Below are positions 7,041-17,326 of a stretch of DNA of 64,000 bases, one piece after another (the first letter of the stretch is position 1; each line of letters opens with the position of its first letter). The stretch is from Amycolatopsis mediterranei. Lineage in GTDB: Bacteria; Actinomycetota; Actinomycetes; Mycobacteriales; Pseudonocardiaceae. The notes under the pieces are model-generated. The model made no database searches. It was not told the origin of the DNA and saw only the letters and a list, made by a program, of their open reading frames with translations. Where the stretch lies: assembly GCF_026017845.1 (NCBI RefSeq), contig NZ_CP100416.1, forward strand, positions 9,050,334 through 9,114,333. The letters are read 5' to 3'. The position numbers were made by a program, and so were the translations under genes.

Positions 7041-7805
7041 CTACCGCACGGTGAGCACGCGCGGGCCGTCTTCGGTGATGGCGATGGTGTGCTCGACGTG
7101 CGCGGCCCGGCTGCCGTCGACGGTCAGGAGCGACCAGCCGTCCTCTGCGTAGCGGTAGGCGTCGCCGCCCCGGGTGAGCATCGGCTCGATCGCCAGCGCG
7201 AGACCCGGCTTCAGCCGCATCCCGCGGCCGGCGCGGCCCTCGTTCGGCAGGTGCGGGTCCTCGTGCATCGCCCGGCCGATGCCGTGGCCGCCGTGGTCTT
7301 CGAGCATCCCGTGGCCCGACGCGCGACCGGCGGCACCGATCGCGTGCGAGATGTCCCCGAGCTTCGCACCCGGCTGGGCGGCGGCGATCCCGGCGGCCAG
7401 CGCCCGCTCGGTGGCCTCGATGAGCGCGAGGTCGGCGGGATCGGCGGTGCCGACGACGAAGCTGATCGCCGCGTCGCCGTTCCAGCCGTCGAGGATGGCA
7501 CCGCAGTCGATGCTGACGAGGTCGCCGTCCTGGATGCGGTACGCCGTCGGGATGCCGTGCACGACGACGTCGTTGACGCTGGCGCAGAGGACGTTCGGGT
7601 AGGGCGTCGGCGCCGACCTCGGCTGGTAGTGCAGGAACGACGGCTTCGCGCCCGCCTCGCTGATGACGTGGGCGGCGACTTCGTCCAGCTCGCGCAGGGA
7701 GACGCCGATCGCGGCGGCCTCCTTGACCGCGTGCAGGGTGTTCGCCACCACCCGCCCGGCTTCGCGCATCATCGCCAGCTCGGACTCCGTTTTGATCTCG
7801 ACCAT
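7041..7805 (-). CDS. map: methionine aminopeptidase, type I
   Basis: A 254-residue enzyme that removes the initiator methionine from nascent proteins. All five metal ligands are visible: two Asp in VSIDCGAILDGWNGDAAISF, His in GGHGIGRAMHEDP, Glu in LAIEPML and Glu in HVEHTIAIT. There is no N-terminal zinc-finger extension, so it is the short form. It is probably a second copy, since the housekeeping map of actinobacteria usually sits near secY-adk. ATG 7805 is chosen because a promoter -10 box lies directly in front, implying a leaderless message; a longer upstream frame would run through that promoter. The GNAT gene follows. Confidence 0.9.
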   Translation of the reverse strand: MVEIKTESELAMMREAGRVVANTLHAVKEAAAIGVSLRELDEVAAHVISEAGAKPSFLHYQPRSAPTPYPNVLCASVNDVVVHGIPTAYRIQDGDLVSIDCGAILDGWNGDAAISFVVGTADPADLALIEATERALAAGIAAAQPGAKLGDISHAIGAAGRASGHGMLEDHGGHGIGRAMHEDPHLPNEGRAGRGMRLKPGLALAIEPMLTRGGDAYRYAEDGWSLLTVDGSRAAHVEHTIAITEDGPRVLTVR

Positions 7806-7812
7806 GGCGATA

Positions 7813-7840
7813 ACTATACCGGTATAGATATTGGTGTCCA
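7813..7840 (-). promoter_or_regulatory. map promoter, leaderless, with palindrome
   Basis: On the minus strand the -35 box TGGACA (7835-7840) and the -10 box TATAGT (7813-7818) are separated by 16 bases. The ATG of map starts seven bases after the -10, so transcription should begin at the start codon. The perfect palindrome CTATACCGGTATAG at 7814-7827 covers the -10 and part of the spacer, an ideal place for a repressor. Confidence 0.6.
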
Positions 7841-7949
7841 GTGGTGGGCGGCCATCTCGTTCAGCCGGTGGCTCGACGCGCGTCATCCGGAGTTCAGGCA
7901 GCGCTGATTGACTTCTTCCGTTCACAACCTCTCTGGCGACGAGGACAAA

Positions 7950-8477
7950 TTGACCCAGTCAGTGCCCGCCGGCGACCCGCTGGCCGCCTTCACCGTCGAG
8001 CTCGAGGAAATCCGGGCGAAAGCCGCGGCCGCGCAGGAGAAACTCCGGACGGCCGTCGCCACCGTGCAGTCGCCGGACGGCGCGGTCACGGTGACCGTCG
8101 GCCCCAGCGGCGTCCTGCAGGACCTCCGGTTCGGCCCCCGCGCGTACGAACGACCCCCGCAAGCCCTTTCCGGCCTGGTGCTGCAGCTGATCGGCCGGGC
8201 CCAGCAGAAGGTGTCGGCGGAGGTCGCCGAGGCCTTCAGCGGCATGGTGGGCGAGGACTCGGCCGCCCGCGAGCTGCTGGACGAGTTCCTGCCCGCTCCC
8301 GAACCGGACGAGGGAACGCAGCCGGACAAGCGTGACGTGTTCATGCCGGAGCAGGAGGCCGAGGACCGGCCGGCCGCGCCCCCGCCGCCGGGCCCGCCCC
8401 AACCGCAGCGTGGTCAGCCGCGCCGCCGTCCCCGGCAGACGCCGGAAGAGGACGACGGCGAAAGCAACCCCTGGTAG
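7950..8477 (+). CDS. YbaB/EbfC-like protein of a type VII secretion-related operon
   Basis: A protein of about 175 residues. The first 110 resemble the YbaB/EbfC DNA-binding family: helix, then the strand pair AVTVTVGPSGVLQDLRF, then a long helix. Such proteins commonly precede ESX/WXG genes in actinobacteria. The C-terminal 60 residues are a Pro/Arg/Glu-rich tail. The start is uncertain: TTG 7950 has AGGA just upstream; TTG 7908 would add 14 residues. The WXG gene follows after 15 bases with its own GGAGGAG, so the three genes 7950-10144 form one operon. Confidence 0.75.
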   Translation: MTQSVPAGDPLAAFTVELEEIRAKAAAAQEKLRTAVATVQSPDGAVTVTVGPSGVLQDLRFGPRAYERPPQALSGLVLQLIGRAQQKVSAEVAEAFSGMVGEDSAARELLDEFLPAPEPDEGTQPDKRDVFMPEQEAEDRPAAPPPPGPPQPQRGQPRRRPRQTPEEDDGESNPW

Positions 8478-8492
8478 TACGGAGGAGAACCG

Positions 8493-8828
8493 GTGGTTTC
8501 CGGAGCAGGTTTTTCGGTCGACCCGGCCGAGCTGCAGAAGTTCAGCCAGTTCCTGTCGGGCACCACGCAACCGGCGGTGCAGGACGCCGCGAACCGGATG
8601 CAGGCCGCCAACGGGTTCGACAACGCCGCGTTCGGCATCCTGCTCGCGCAGGTGCTCGCGGTGCCCTCACGGGTCACGATGGCGGTGATCACCGGTGAGA
8701 TCAACAAGCTCGTCGGGGACATCGGCAAGTCCGCGGCCGACGTGAAGAAGGCCGCCGACACGTACGCGACCCACGACTCGAACACGGCACAGGGTTTGAG
8801 CACCTTCGAGACGGAGCTGGGCAAGTGA
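8493..8828 (+). CDS. ESX-excreted (WXG100-like) protein, 111 aa
   Basis: A small helical protein of the size and layout of ESX/type VII secreted partners: helix AELQKFSQFLSGTTQPAVQDAA, a hydrophobic middle, then the helix VGDIGKSAADVKKAADTYA. The tail DTYATHDSNTAQGLSTFE resembles the C-terminal export region of excreted ESX targets. No signal peptide is present, as expected for that route. The GTG start has GGAGGAG nine bases upstream. The stop overlaps the start of the next gene by four bases (GTGA), so it is probably the partner of the 439-residue protein. Confidence 0.78.
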   Translation: MVSGAGFSVDPAELQKFSQFLSGTTQPAVQDAANRMQAANGFDNAAFGILLAQVLAVPSRVTMAVITGEINKLVGDIGKSAADVKKAADTYATHDSNTAQGLSTFETELGK

Positions 8829-10144
8829 CCGTTCCCATCACGGCATCGAACTCCACGACCGGGGCCGGCGTCTTCGACAGCTGGAAGCAGGTCGGCGACT
8901 CGATCGGCAAGGTCCAGACCGAACACGGTGGCGACCTCGCGGCCGTGAGCGTTGAACTGGGCATCAACCTGATCAGCGCCACGCTCGACACCGTCGCGTT
9001 CGTCATGGACCCGCTCTCGAAGCTGATCGCCGCGGGCCTGGGCTGGCTGATCGAGCACGTCTCGTTCCTGAAGTGGCCGCTGGACCAGGTCGCGGGCAAC
9101 CCGTCCGAAGTCACGAAGGTCGCCAACGAGCTGCACAAGATCGGCGAGGCGCTGCGCAACACCGGCACCCAGCTCGACGACACGCTCAAGTCGACGATCA
9201 CCCAGTGGCAGGGCAAGGGTTACGACAGCTTCAAGAAGTCGATCGACGACCGGAAGGGCTGGATCGACGCCAACGCGAAGGCGTCCGACGTCGCCGGCTA
9301 CATGGTCGAGACCACCGGGGCGCTGATCGCCGCGGTCCGCGCGCTGCTGCGCGACATCATCACGACGATCCTCGGCGACATCATCTCCACGATGCTGATC
9401 GCTCTGGCGATGGCCGCGTTCACCTTCGGCGCGTCGATCGCGGTCGGCGTGAGCAAGATCGTCGTGCAGGTCTCGATCCAGGTGGCGGCGATGGCGGCCA
9501 AGCTCGCCAAGGTCGTCGCCTACGCCGGGCGCACGCTGGCCAGGCTCACCAAGCTGTCCAAGCTGGTCAAGCCGAAGCCGGGCGCGTCGGGCGCGGGCCA
9601 CGAGATGACGAACCTGCCCCCGGGCGGGAACACCGTGCCGAACTTCTCGCGGCCGCTGCCGCCGAAACCGGTGCCGCCGGGCACCGCGGTCACCCACGAC
9701 GGGCCCGGGGGCGGCGGCGCCACGCCGAGCACGCGGCCACCGGGTGACGGCACCACGCCCAACTTCTCCCGGCCGCTGCCGAAGCCGGCGGACCCGCCGC
9801 CTCCGCCGCCCCCGCCGCCCGCGCCCAAGCCGCCGTCCCCGTCGTCGCACCTGAGCGAGCACGACTTCCCGATGATCAAGAAGCACGAGGACTGGCTGAA
9901 GACCAAGTTCGGGGACAGCTACAAGAAGATGAAGTTCGTCGACGACTGGCTGAAGGCCAAGCACCCGGACTACTACCCGATGCTGAAGGCCCTCTCCGAC
10001 GCCAAGAGCTCGAAGAACTTCGTCGGCTGGGCGGGCAAGGACATCGTGCAGGTCGACCGCGGCCTGACCGACATCCAGATGCAGGCGGAAGCAGCGTGGG
10101 CCGAAGAGGACAAGAAGCAGCAGCAGCAACAGCAGCCGCAGTAG
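8825..10144 (+). CDS. large WXG-domain protein, Pro-rich linker, polyQ tail (T7SS substrate candidate)
   Basis: A 439-residue protein in three parts. Residues 1-145 are helical and contain the WxG turn in ITQWQGKGYDSFKKS, as in LXG/PPE-like type VII substrates. Residues about 155-240 are a long hydrophobic helical stretch (IITTILGDIISTMLIALAMA). Residues 260-340 are a Pro/Gly-rich linker with PNFSRPLP repeated. The C-terminal 100 residues form a charged domain of unknown type (HEDWLKTKFGDSYKKMKFVD) ending in a glutamine run. The layout matches secreted polymorphic effectors, but I recognise no toxin fold and no separate immunity gene follows. A perfect terminator ends the operon. Confidence 0.7.
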   Translation: MTVPITASNSTTGAGVFDSWKQVGDSIGKVQTEHGGDLAAVSVELGINLISATLDTVAFVMDPLSKLIAAGLGWLIEHVSFLKWPLDQVAGNPSEVTKVANELHKIGEALRNTGTQLDDTLKSTITQWQGKGYDSFKKSIDDRKGWIDANAKASDVAGYMVETTGALIAAVRALLRDIITTILGDIISTMLIALAMAAFTFGASIAVGVSKIVVQVSIQVAAMAAKLAKVVAYAGRTLARLTKLSKLVKPKPGASGAGHEMTNLPPGGNTVPNFSRPLPPKPVPPGTAVTHDGPGGGGATPSTRPPGDGTTPNFSRPLPKPADPPPPPPPPPAPKPPSPSSHLSEHDFPMIKKHEDWLKTKFGDSYKKMKFVDDWLKAKHPDYYPMLKALSDAKSSKNFVGWAGKDIVQVDRGLTDIQMQAEAAWAEEDKKQQQQQQPQ

Positions 10145-10149
10145 TTCAC

Positions 10150-10179
10150 GAGGGGCACCTCCCGCCGGAGGTGCCCCTC
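10150..10179. terminator. bidirectional terminator
   Basis: A perfect 13-base stem (10150-10162 with 10167-10179; GAGGGGCACCTCC) around a CGCC loop lies between the convergent T7SS operon and the acyl-CoA dehydrogenase gene. It lies five bases past one stop codon and eight bases from the other. Confidence 0.85.
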
Positions 10180-10187
10180 ATCGCAGG

Positions 10188-11342
10188 TCAGGCGACGCCG
10201 AGGTGCCGCGAGATCAGCATCTTCTGGACCTCGCTCGTCCCCTCGCCGATCTCGAGGATCTTCGCGTCGCGGTAGAAGCGGCTCACCGGGAACTCGTTCA
10301 TGAACCCGTAGCCGCCGAAGATCTGCGTCGCGTCCCGCGCGTTGTCCATCGCCGCGTTGGACGCCACCAGCTTCGCGATCGAGGCCTCCTTCTTGAACGG
10401 CTCGCCGCGCAGCATCTTCGACGCCGCCTGGTAGTACGCCAGGCGCGCGGTGTGCGTGCGGACCTCCATGTCGGCGATCTTGAACTGGATCGCCTGGTAC
10501 TCGCCGATCCGCTTGCCGAACGCCACCCGGTCCTTGACGTACTTGAGGCACTCGTCCACGCAGCCCTGCGCAAGACCGACCGACAACGCGGCGATTGCGA
10601 CCCGGCCCTCGTCCAAAATGGACAGAAACTGGGCGTACCCGCGCCCCCGGACGCCGATCAGGTTCTCCACCGGCACCCGGACGTCCGAAAAGGACAGCTC
10701 GTGGGTGTCCGAGCAGTTCCAGCCGACCTTCGAGTACTTCGGGGCCACCGCGAAGCCCGGCGTGCCGGACGGGATGAGGATCGCCGAGATCTCCTTGCGG
10801 CCGTTCTCCATCACGTCGGTGACGGCGGTGGCCGTGACGAACCGGGTGATGTCGGTGCCCGAGTTCGTGATGAACGCCTTGCTGCCGTTGACGACCCACT
10901 CGTCACCGTCCAAAGAGGCCCGCGTGCGCGTCGCCCCCGCGTCCGAACCGCCGCCCGGTTCGGTCAGGCCGAAGCCGCCCAAAGCAGTGCCCTCGCACAG
11001 CGACGGGAGCCACTCCTGCTTCTGCTCCTGCGTCCCGAAGCGGTAGATCGGCATCGCGCCGAGGGAAACGCCGGCCTCCAGGGTGATCGCGACCGACGAA
11101 TCGACCCGCGCCAGCTCCTCCAGCGCCAGGCACAGCGCGAAGTAGTCGCCGCCCATGCCGCCGAACTCCTCCGGGAACGGGAGGCCGAACAGGCCCATCT
11201 CGCCCATCTTCGCGACGATGGCGTACGGGAACTCTTCCTTCTCGTACAGCTCGCCGATCACCGGCGCGACCTCGGCGTGCGCGAAGTCCTCGACGGTTTT
11301 GCGGAGGGACTCGTACTCCTCGTCCAGGCGGAAGTCGATCAC
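10188..11342 (-). CDS. acyl-CoA dehydrogenase (FadE19-like, isovaleryl-CoA type)
   Basis: A 384-residue flavoprotein of the acyl-CoA dehydrogenase superfamily. [17 protein letters not shown] is the substrate/FAD signature, FITNSG follows, and [19 protein letters not shown] holds the conserved C-terminal EGT block. It is full length for the family. It is the last gene of the accD1-accA1-fadE operon, overlapping accA1 by four bases (GTGA). In Mycobacterium tuberculosis fadE19, accA1 and accD1 have the same order, which supports a role in leucine/branched-chain acyl-CoA oxidation. Substrate chain length cannot be read directly. Confidence 0.9.
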   Translation of the reverse strand: MIDFRLDEEYESLRKTVEDFAHAEVAPVIGELYEKEEFPYAIVAKMGEMGLFGLPFPEEFGGMGGDYFALCLALEELARVDSSVAITLEAGVSLGAMPIYRFGTQEQKQEWLPSLCEGTALGGFGLTEPGGGSDAGATRTRASLDGDEWVVNGSKAFITNSGTDITRFVTATAVTDVMENGRKEISAILIPSGTPGFAVAPKYSKVGWNCSDTHELSFSDVRVPVENLIGVRGRGYAQFLSILDEGRVAIAALSVGLAQGCVDECLKYVKDRVAFGKRIGEYQAIQFKIADMEVRTHTARLAYYQAASKMLRGEPFKKEASIAKLVASNAAMDNARDATQIFGGYGFMNEFPVSRFYRDAKILEIGEGTSEVQKMLISRHLGVA

Positions 11343-13324
11343 TGCTGCTCCTCTTGGGGCGCCACTACGGCAAGGGTTTCGTCGAGCGCGACCTGTTGGC
11401 CGGCCCGGACGGGGAGTTCGCTGACCACGCCGTCGATCGGCGCGGTGACGGTGTGCTCCATCTTCATCGCTTCGACGACCAGCAGCGGCGTCCCGGCCTT
11501 CACGACGTCACCGGCCGCCACCTTCACCACCAGCACCGTGCCCGGCATCGGGCTGGTGACCGGGCCCGCGCCGGCGGCTTCGCCGCGTGAGGCCAGCACG
11601 AACTCCTGCTCCCCGAACGGGAAGCTGAGCCCGTCGCGGGCCAGCCAGACCGTCCGATCCGGACCGCAGGCCTGGCGGTAGCGGTGGAAGCCACCCGCGT
11701 GCCGGATCTCGAGCACGTCGCCGTCGCGCCGGGCCGAGACCTGGACCGGCTCGGCGTCGTCGACGAACACCGTGGCAGCGGCGGGCGTGCCCTGCACCCG
11801 GACCACCGCGCGGGCGGCGCCGGACTTCAGCCGGAACGTCACCCCGCCGGAGCCGCCCATCCGCCAGCCGTCCGGCACGTCCCACGGGTCCACCACGGGC
11901 CCGGACGGCTGCAGCTCCAGGAACCGGTCCACCGCGGCCGCGACGAAGAACTCCGCGGGCACGTCCGTCGAGACCAAAGTGGACAGCCGCCGGTCGACGA
12001 GTTCGGTGTCCAGCCGGCCGGCGCGGACGTCGTCGTCGGCCAGCAGCCCCCGCAGGAACGCCGTGTTCGTACCGATGCCCAGCACCGCCGTGTCGGCCAG
12101 TGCGAGGTCGAGCCGGTGCAGCGCCGCCGCGCGGTCCGGGCCCCAGGCGATCACCTTGGCCAGCATCGGGTCGTAGTTCGAGCCGACCACCGCGCCGGGC
12201 GCCATCCAGGAGTCGACGCGGACGCCGTCGCCGGCCGGCTCGTGCACCGCCAGCACCGTCCCACCGGTCGGGATGAAGCCGCGTGCCGGGTCCTCGGCGT
12301 ACACCCGGGCTTCGACGGCGTGTCCCTTGAGGACGACGTCTTCCTGCCTGATGGCCAGGTGTTCCCCCGCCGCCACCCGGACCTGCCACTCGACGAGGTC
12401 GAGGCCGGTGACCAGCTCGGTGACCGGGTGCTCGACCTGCAGCCGGGTGTTCATCTCCATGAAGAAGAACTCGTCCGGGTCGTGGGCCGACATGATGAAC
12501 TCGACGGTCCCCGCGCCGACGTACCCCACCGAGCGCGCGGCCTCGACCGCCGCCGAGCCCATCTTTTCGCGGGTGACGTCGTCCAGCAGCACCGACGGCG
12601 CTTCCTCGATGATCTTCTGGTGCCGCCGCTGCAGGCTGCACTCGCGCTCGCCGAGGTGGATGACGTTGCCGTGCGTGTCGGCCATGACCTGGATCTCGAT
12701 GTGCCGCGGTGTCGTGACGAACCGCTCCATCAGCAGCGTGTCGTCGCCGAACGACCCCTTGGCCTCCCGCCGCGCGGATTCGATCGCCGCGTCGAGCTCC
12801 TCGGGGGCGTGCACCAGCCGCATCCCCTTGCCGCCACCGCCCGCGGACGGCTTGAGCAGCAACGGGTAGCCGACTTTCGAAGCCGCCGAGGCGAAGTCAC
12901 CGTCCGGGATGTCCACATCGGACGCACCGGGCACGACCGGGACCCCGGCCTTCGACACCGTCGCCTTGGCGCGGATCTTGTCGCCCATGGCGTCGATCGC
13001 CGCGACCGGCGGACCGATGAACACGAGACCGGCGGCCTCGCAGGCCCGCGCGAACTCGGCGTTCTCCGCCAGGAACCCGTATCCCGGGTGCACGGCCTGC
13101 GCACCCGACGACACGGCAGCGTCCACAATGGCCGGAATCGAAAGATAACTCCGAGAAGCCTCCGCCGGGCCGATCCGGACGGCGGTGTGCGCCTCCCGGA
13201 CGTGCCGCGCGTCGGCGTCCGCGTCGCTGTACACGGCGACCGCACGGATGCCGAGGTCCCGCAGCGTGCGGATCACCCGGACCGCGATCTCGCCCCGGTT
13301 CGCGACCAAAACTGAGTCGAACAT
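11339..13324 (-). CDS. accA1: acyl-CoA carboxylase alpha chain (biotin carboxylase + BCCP), probable methylcrotonyl-CoA carboxylase
   Basis: A 661-residue biotin-dependent subunit. N-terminal biotin carboxylase: [16 protein letters not shown], the ATP glycine-rich loop [10 protein letters not shown] and [15 protein letters not shown] middle BT-like linker follows, then a C-terminal biotinyl domain with the attachment site EAMKMEH (Lys biotinylated). The length matches the AccA1/MCC alpha type rather than the roughly 590-residue AccA3. ATG 13324 begins directly at the [12 protein letters not shown] motif. It lies five bases after accD1 and overlaps fadE by four. Together with AccD1 it should carboxylate 3-methylcrotonyl-CoA in leucine degradation, as shown for the mycobacterial pair. 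Confidence 0.92.
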   Translation of the reverse strand: MFDSVLVANRGEIAVRVIRTLRDLGIRAVAVYSDADADARHVREAHTAVRIGPAEASRSYLSIPAIVDAAVSSGAQAVHPGYGFLAENAEFARACEAAGLVFIGPPVAAIDAMGDKIRAKATVSKAGVPVVPGASDVDIPDGDFASAASKVGYPLLLKPSAGGGGKGMRLVHAPEELDAAIESARREAKGSFGDDTLLMERFVTTPRHIEIQVMADTHGNVIHLGERECSLQRRHQKIIEEAPSVLLDDVTREKMGSAAVEAARSVGYVGAGTVEFIMSAHDPDEFFFMEMNTRLQVEHPVTELVTGLDLVEWQVRVAAGEHLAIRQEDVVLKGHAVEARVYAEDPARGFIPTGGTVLAVHEPAGDGVRVDSWMAPGAVVGSNYDPMLAKVIAWGPDRAAALHRLDLALADTAVLGIGTNTAFLRGLLADDDVRAGRLDTELVDRRLSTLVSTDVPAEFFVAAAVDRFLELQPSGPVVDPWDVPDGWRMGGSGGVTFRLKSGAARAVVRVQGTPAAATVFVDDAEPVQVSARRDGDVLEIRHAGGFHRYRQACGPDRTVWLARDGLSFPFGEQEFVLASRGEAAGAGPVTSPMPGTVLVVKVAAGDVVKAGTPLLVVEAMKMEHTVTAPIDGVVSELPVRAGQQVALDETLAVVAPQEEQQ

Positions 13325-13329
13325 GCCCC

Positions 13330-14943
<1,614 letters not shown>

Positions 14944-14956
14944 GGGCTCCCTCGAA

Positions 14957-15000
14957 GTTAGCGGTCGTTAACCTCCGTCTCGATGTTAGCGACCGCTAAC
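14957..15000. promoter_or_regulatory. two TetR-type operators in front of accD1
   Basis: GTTAGCGGTCGTTAAC (14957-14972) and GTTAGCGACCGCTAAC (14985-15000) are two near-palindromes 28 bases apart, so they lie on nearly opposite or matching helix faces depending on pitch. They occupy the accD1 promoter region. The same 16-mer type, GTTAGCGCTCGCTAAC, is found at 16653-16668 in front of the tetR gene. Confidence 0.78.
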
Positions 15001-15029
15001 GTGGGTGTCCAGTCGCCGGGATGCGCGAA

Positions 15030-15059
15030 ACGGCCACCCCGGCGGACCGGGGTGGCCGT
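15030..15059 (-). terminator. terminator of the SGNH hydrolase gene
   Basis: ACGGCCACCCCGG (15030-15042) pairs perfectly with 15047-15059 around a CGGA loop. It lies about ten bases beyond the stop codon of the minus-strand gene at 15070-15882 and insulates it from the accD1 promoter. Confidence 0.82.
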
Positions 15060-15069
15060 CCCGGGCGGA

Positions 15070-15882
15070 TCAGCCGATCGCCGCCCGCAGCGGGGCGTAG
15101 TAGCCGCCCGACTGCCCGGCCGCGGTCGGGTGGTAGGACTCGATCACCGGCCAGGTCAGGCTGTGCAGGTAATCGTCGGCCGACGAGCAGATGTTGTGCC
15201 CGGCGAACGACGGCCGGACGTCGACGAAGGTCGCGCCCGCCGAGGCGGCCCGCGACTGGGTCACCGACGCGAGCGTGTCGGCGCCCGAGTTGATCGCCGT
15301 GCGCTTGGTGTCGCTCAGCCCGACCCAGCAGGAGCCGGGCACGGTGTAGAAGCGCGGGTAGGACAGGACGACGAGCTGGGCGCCCGGCGCCTTGGCCTTG
15401 ATCGTGTTGTAGGTGTTGGTCAGCAGCGCCGGCAGCGTGTTGTTCACGTACGCCTTGGCCGTTTCGACCCGGTTCACGCAGTCGGAATCACTGCCCAGGG
15501 TGCAGGTGGTGATCACGTCGCTGAACCCGGCGTCGTTCCCGCCGACGGTCACCGTGACGAGCGTGGCCGACGAGGGGATCGAGTTCGCCTGGTTGATCAC
15601 GTCCCCGGTCTTCGCCCCCGAGCAGGCGAGGAACGTGAACGAGGTTCCGCTGTGGGCGTTGGTCCACAGCTGCGGATAGGCCTTGGAACTGCGGTAACAG
15701 CTCCCGGAACTGCCGTAGCTGCCGGCCCCGACCCCGGAGGAGTAGGAGTCGCCGAGCGCGGCGTAGACGGTCCCGGCGGCATGGGCGAGGCCCGTGACGC
15801 CGAGGGTGGCAAGGACAACGGCCCCCAGGGCCGTACTCAACCGTAAGAGGGATCGCCGGAAATTACGGGTTGGAACAGCCAT
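15070..15882 (-). CDS. secreted SGNH/GDSL lipase-esterase
   Basis: A 270-residue secreted hydrolase. The N terminus has a twin-Arg-like RRSLLRLS region, a hydrophobic core and an AHA-AG cleavage site (about residue 35). SGNH blocks: I, ALGDSYSSGVGAG with the nucleophile Ser; III, VGGNDAGF; V, SYHPTAAGQ near the C terminus with the catalytic His. Conserved cysteines (CSG, CTLGSDSDC, GSCW) suggest disulfides. It resembles the Streptomyces extracellular SGNH lipases. It stands alone with its own terminator. Confidence 0.9.
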   Translation of the reverse strand: MAVPTRNFRRSLLRLSTALGAVVLATLGVTGLAHAAGTVYAALGDSYSSGVGAGSYGSSGSCYRSSKAYPQLWTNAHSGTSFTFLACSGAKTGDVINQANSIPSSATLVTVTVGGNDAGFSDVITTCTLGSDSDCVNRVETAKAYVNNTLPALLTNTYNTIKAKAPGAQLVVLSYPRFYTVPGSCWVGLSDTKRTAINSGADTLASVTQSRAASAGATFVDVRPSFAGHNICSSADDYLHSLTWPVIESYHPTAAGQSGGYYAPLRAAIG

Positions 15883-16152
15883 GGGTCACTCCTTTGTGAC
15901 AGGGCCGACCCAAATAGGACAGCAGGTGAAAGCCTCACGAGGAACCCCCCACCCATGGCAGGTACCCACTCGGCCCACACCGGAAGTGTGAAACGTCAGC
16001 GGTTCGTCAGCCGCACAAGATCAACGGGAAATGACCAACCGCAGCCATTCGAGTGAATCGGCCGCTTCCGGCAGAACCGCGGGCCGGGTTGGCGCGAGTA
16101 CGCCCTGACGCCGCCGGAGACGACCGGGGGCTCGACGAAAGGGGAACACCTC

Positions 16153-16620
16153 ATGGCGTTCGCGCGAAGGACCCTCACCGGGTTGCTGACCATCGCCGCC
16201 GGTCTCGGGCTGGGGGTGGCGGCCGCGATCCCCGCCTCCGCCGCGGAGAGCGGCTCGTGGCACGCGTACGGCAACACCAACCCGATCACCTCCAGCTCGG
16301 CCACCTGGCACTGCGCCGGCTCCAAGGCGCTCGCCTCCAGCGTGGTCGCGCAGGTCTGCGCGATCAGGTCGGTAGGCGGCGGTGCCGTGCAGGGGGCGGT
16401 GATCGTGCGCAACAACCGTGCCTCCCTCTACTCCGTGGACGCGGCCATGGACCTGTACACCTCGTCCGGCACCCGCCTGGGCGACTGGGCTTGCGCGTCA
16501 TCGGGGGTGGCGGCCAACTCGTGGTCGGTGTGCTTCGGGCGGACCCTCGCCCAGAGCAGCCCGGTGAACTCGGTGGGCAGCGCCAAGGGCGTGAATCTGG
16601 GCGTGTCGCCGAACGTGTGA
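16153..16620 (+). CDS. small secreted protein, unknown function
   Basis: A 155-residue exported protein. The signal peptide is RRTLTGLLTIAAGLGLGVAA with cleavage after ASA (about residue 30). The mature part is about 125 residues, rich in Ser, Ala and Gly, with four cysteines (WHCAG, AQVCAI, DWACASS, SVCFGR) likely forming two disulfides, and looks beta-rich. I do not recognise the family. A ribosome site (AAAGGGG) lies just upstream of ATG 16153. It is monocistronic, between the SGNH esterase and the tetR operator. Confidence 0.75.
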   Translation: MAFARRTLTGLLTIAAGLGLGVAAAIPASAAESGSWHAYGNTNPITSSSATWHCAGSKALASSVVAQVCAIRSVGGGAVQGAVIVRNNRASLYSVDAAMDLYTSSGTRLGDWACASSGVAANSWSVCFGRTLAQSSPVNSVGSAKGVNLGVSPNV

Positions 16621-16652
16621 CCGGCGCGGCCGGCACCGGCCCCGGACGGGAC

Positions 16653-16668
16653 GTTAGCGCTCGCTAAC
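16653..16668. promoter_or_regulatory. TetR operator in front of its own gene
   Basis: GTTAGCGCTCGCTAAC is a 16-base near-perfect palindrome located 21 bases before the tetR ATG. It matches both sites in front of accD1 at all but the central and one flanking position, so this regulator likely represses itself and the carboxylase operon. Confidence 0.78.
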
Positions 16669-16689
16669 CTGCCGCTCTAAACTGACCGG

Positions 16690-17277
16690 ATGCCGGCCAA
16701 CCCCACCCCTCTCGTGAACGGCGAGAAGGCGAACAGGCGCGAACAGATCCTGTCCGCGGCCGCCGAGCTGTTCGCCCACCACGGCTTCCACGGCGTCGGG
16801 ATCGACGACATCGGAGCCGCGGTGGGCATCTCCGGCCCGGCGCTCTACCGGCACTTCCGCAGCAAGGACGCGATCCTCGGCGAGATGCTGAACTCGATCA
16901 GCCGTTACCTGCTCGACGGCGGCACGGCCCGGGCGAGCCGGCCGGGTGAGCCCGACGACACGCTGACCGGCCTCGTGCGGTTCCACGTCGATTTCGCGCT
17001 CGCGCACCCGGCCTTGATCACCGTTCAGGAGCGCAACCTCGCCAACCTCACCGACGCCGACCGCAAGCAGGTGCGCGCGCTCCAGCGCCAGTACGTCGAG
17101 GTGTGGGTGCGCGTGATCCGCGAAGCCGTGCCGGACCTGGGAGAACGGCAGGCGCGGTCGGCGGCACACGCCGTGTTCGGACTGATCAACTCGACCCCGT
17201 ACAACCGCCATCTCGGTGACGACGAGCTCGCCGAACTGCTCTGCCGGCTCGCGCTGGGTGCCCTTCGCGCGGCCTGA
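16690..17277 (+). CDS. TetR-family regulator, probable repressor of the accD1-accA1-fadE operon
   Basis: A 195-residue TetR protein. The N-terminal HTH reads REQILSAAAELFAHHGFHGV then IDDIGAAVGISGPALYRHF; the C-terminal helical domain presumably binds an acyl-CoA. It is preceded by the operator that also flanks accD1 twice. In mycobacteria a TetR protein, BkaR, controls the branched-chain keto-acid operon of which accA1/accD1 are neighbours, so this may be its counterpart; that equivalence is inferred from context, not from alignment. The ligand would be a leucine-pathway thioester. Confidence 0.88.
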   Translation: MPANPTPLVNGEKANRREQILSAAAELFAHHGFHGVGIDDIGAAVGISGPALYRHFRSKDAILGEMLNSISRYLLDGGTARASRPGEPDDTLTGLVRFHVDFALAHPALITVQERNLANLTDADRKQVRALQRQYVEVWVRVIREAVPDLGERQARSAAHAVFGLINSTPYNRHLGDDELAELLCRLALGALRAA

Positions 17278-17326
17278 CGGCCCTCGGCGGATCAAGGTAT
17301 CCCGCCGAGCGCCCTCGTGGTGTTTG

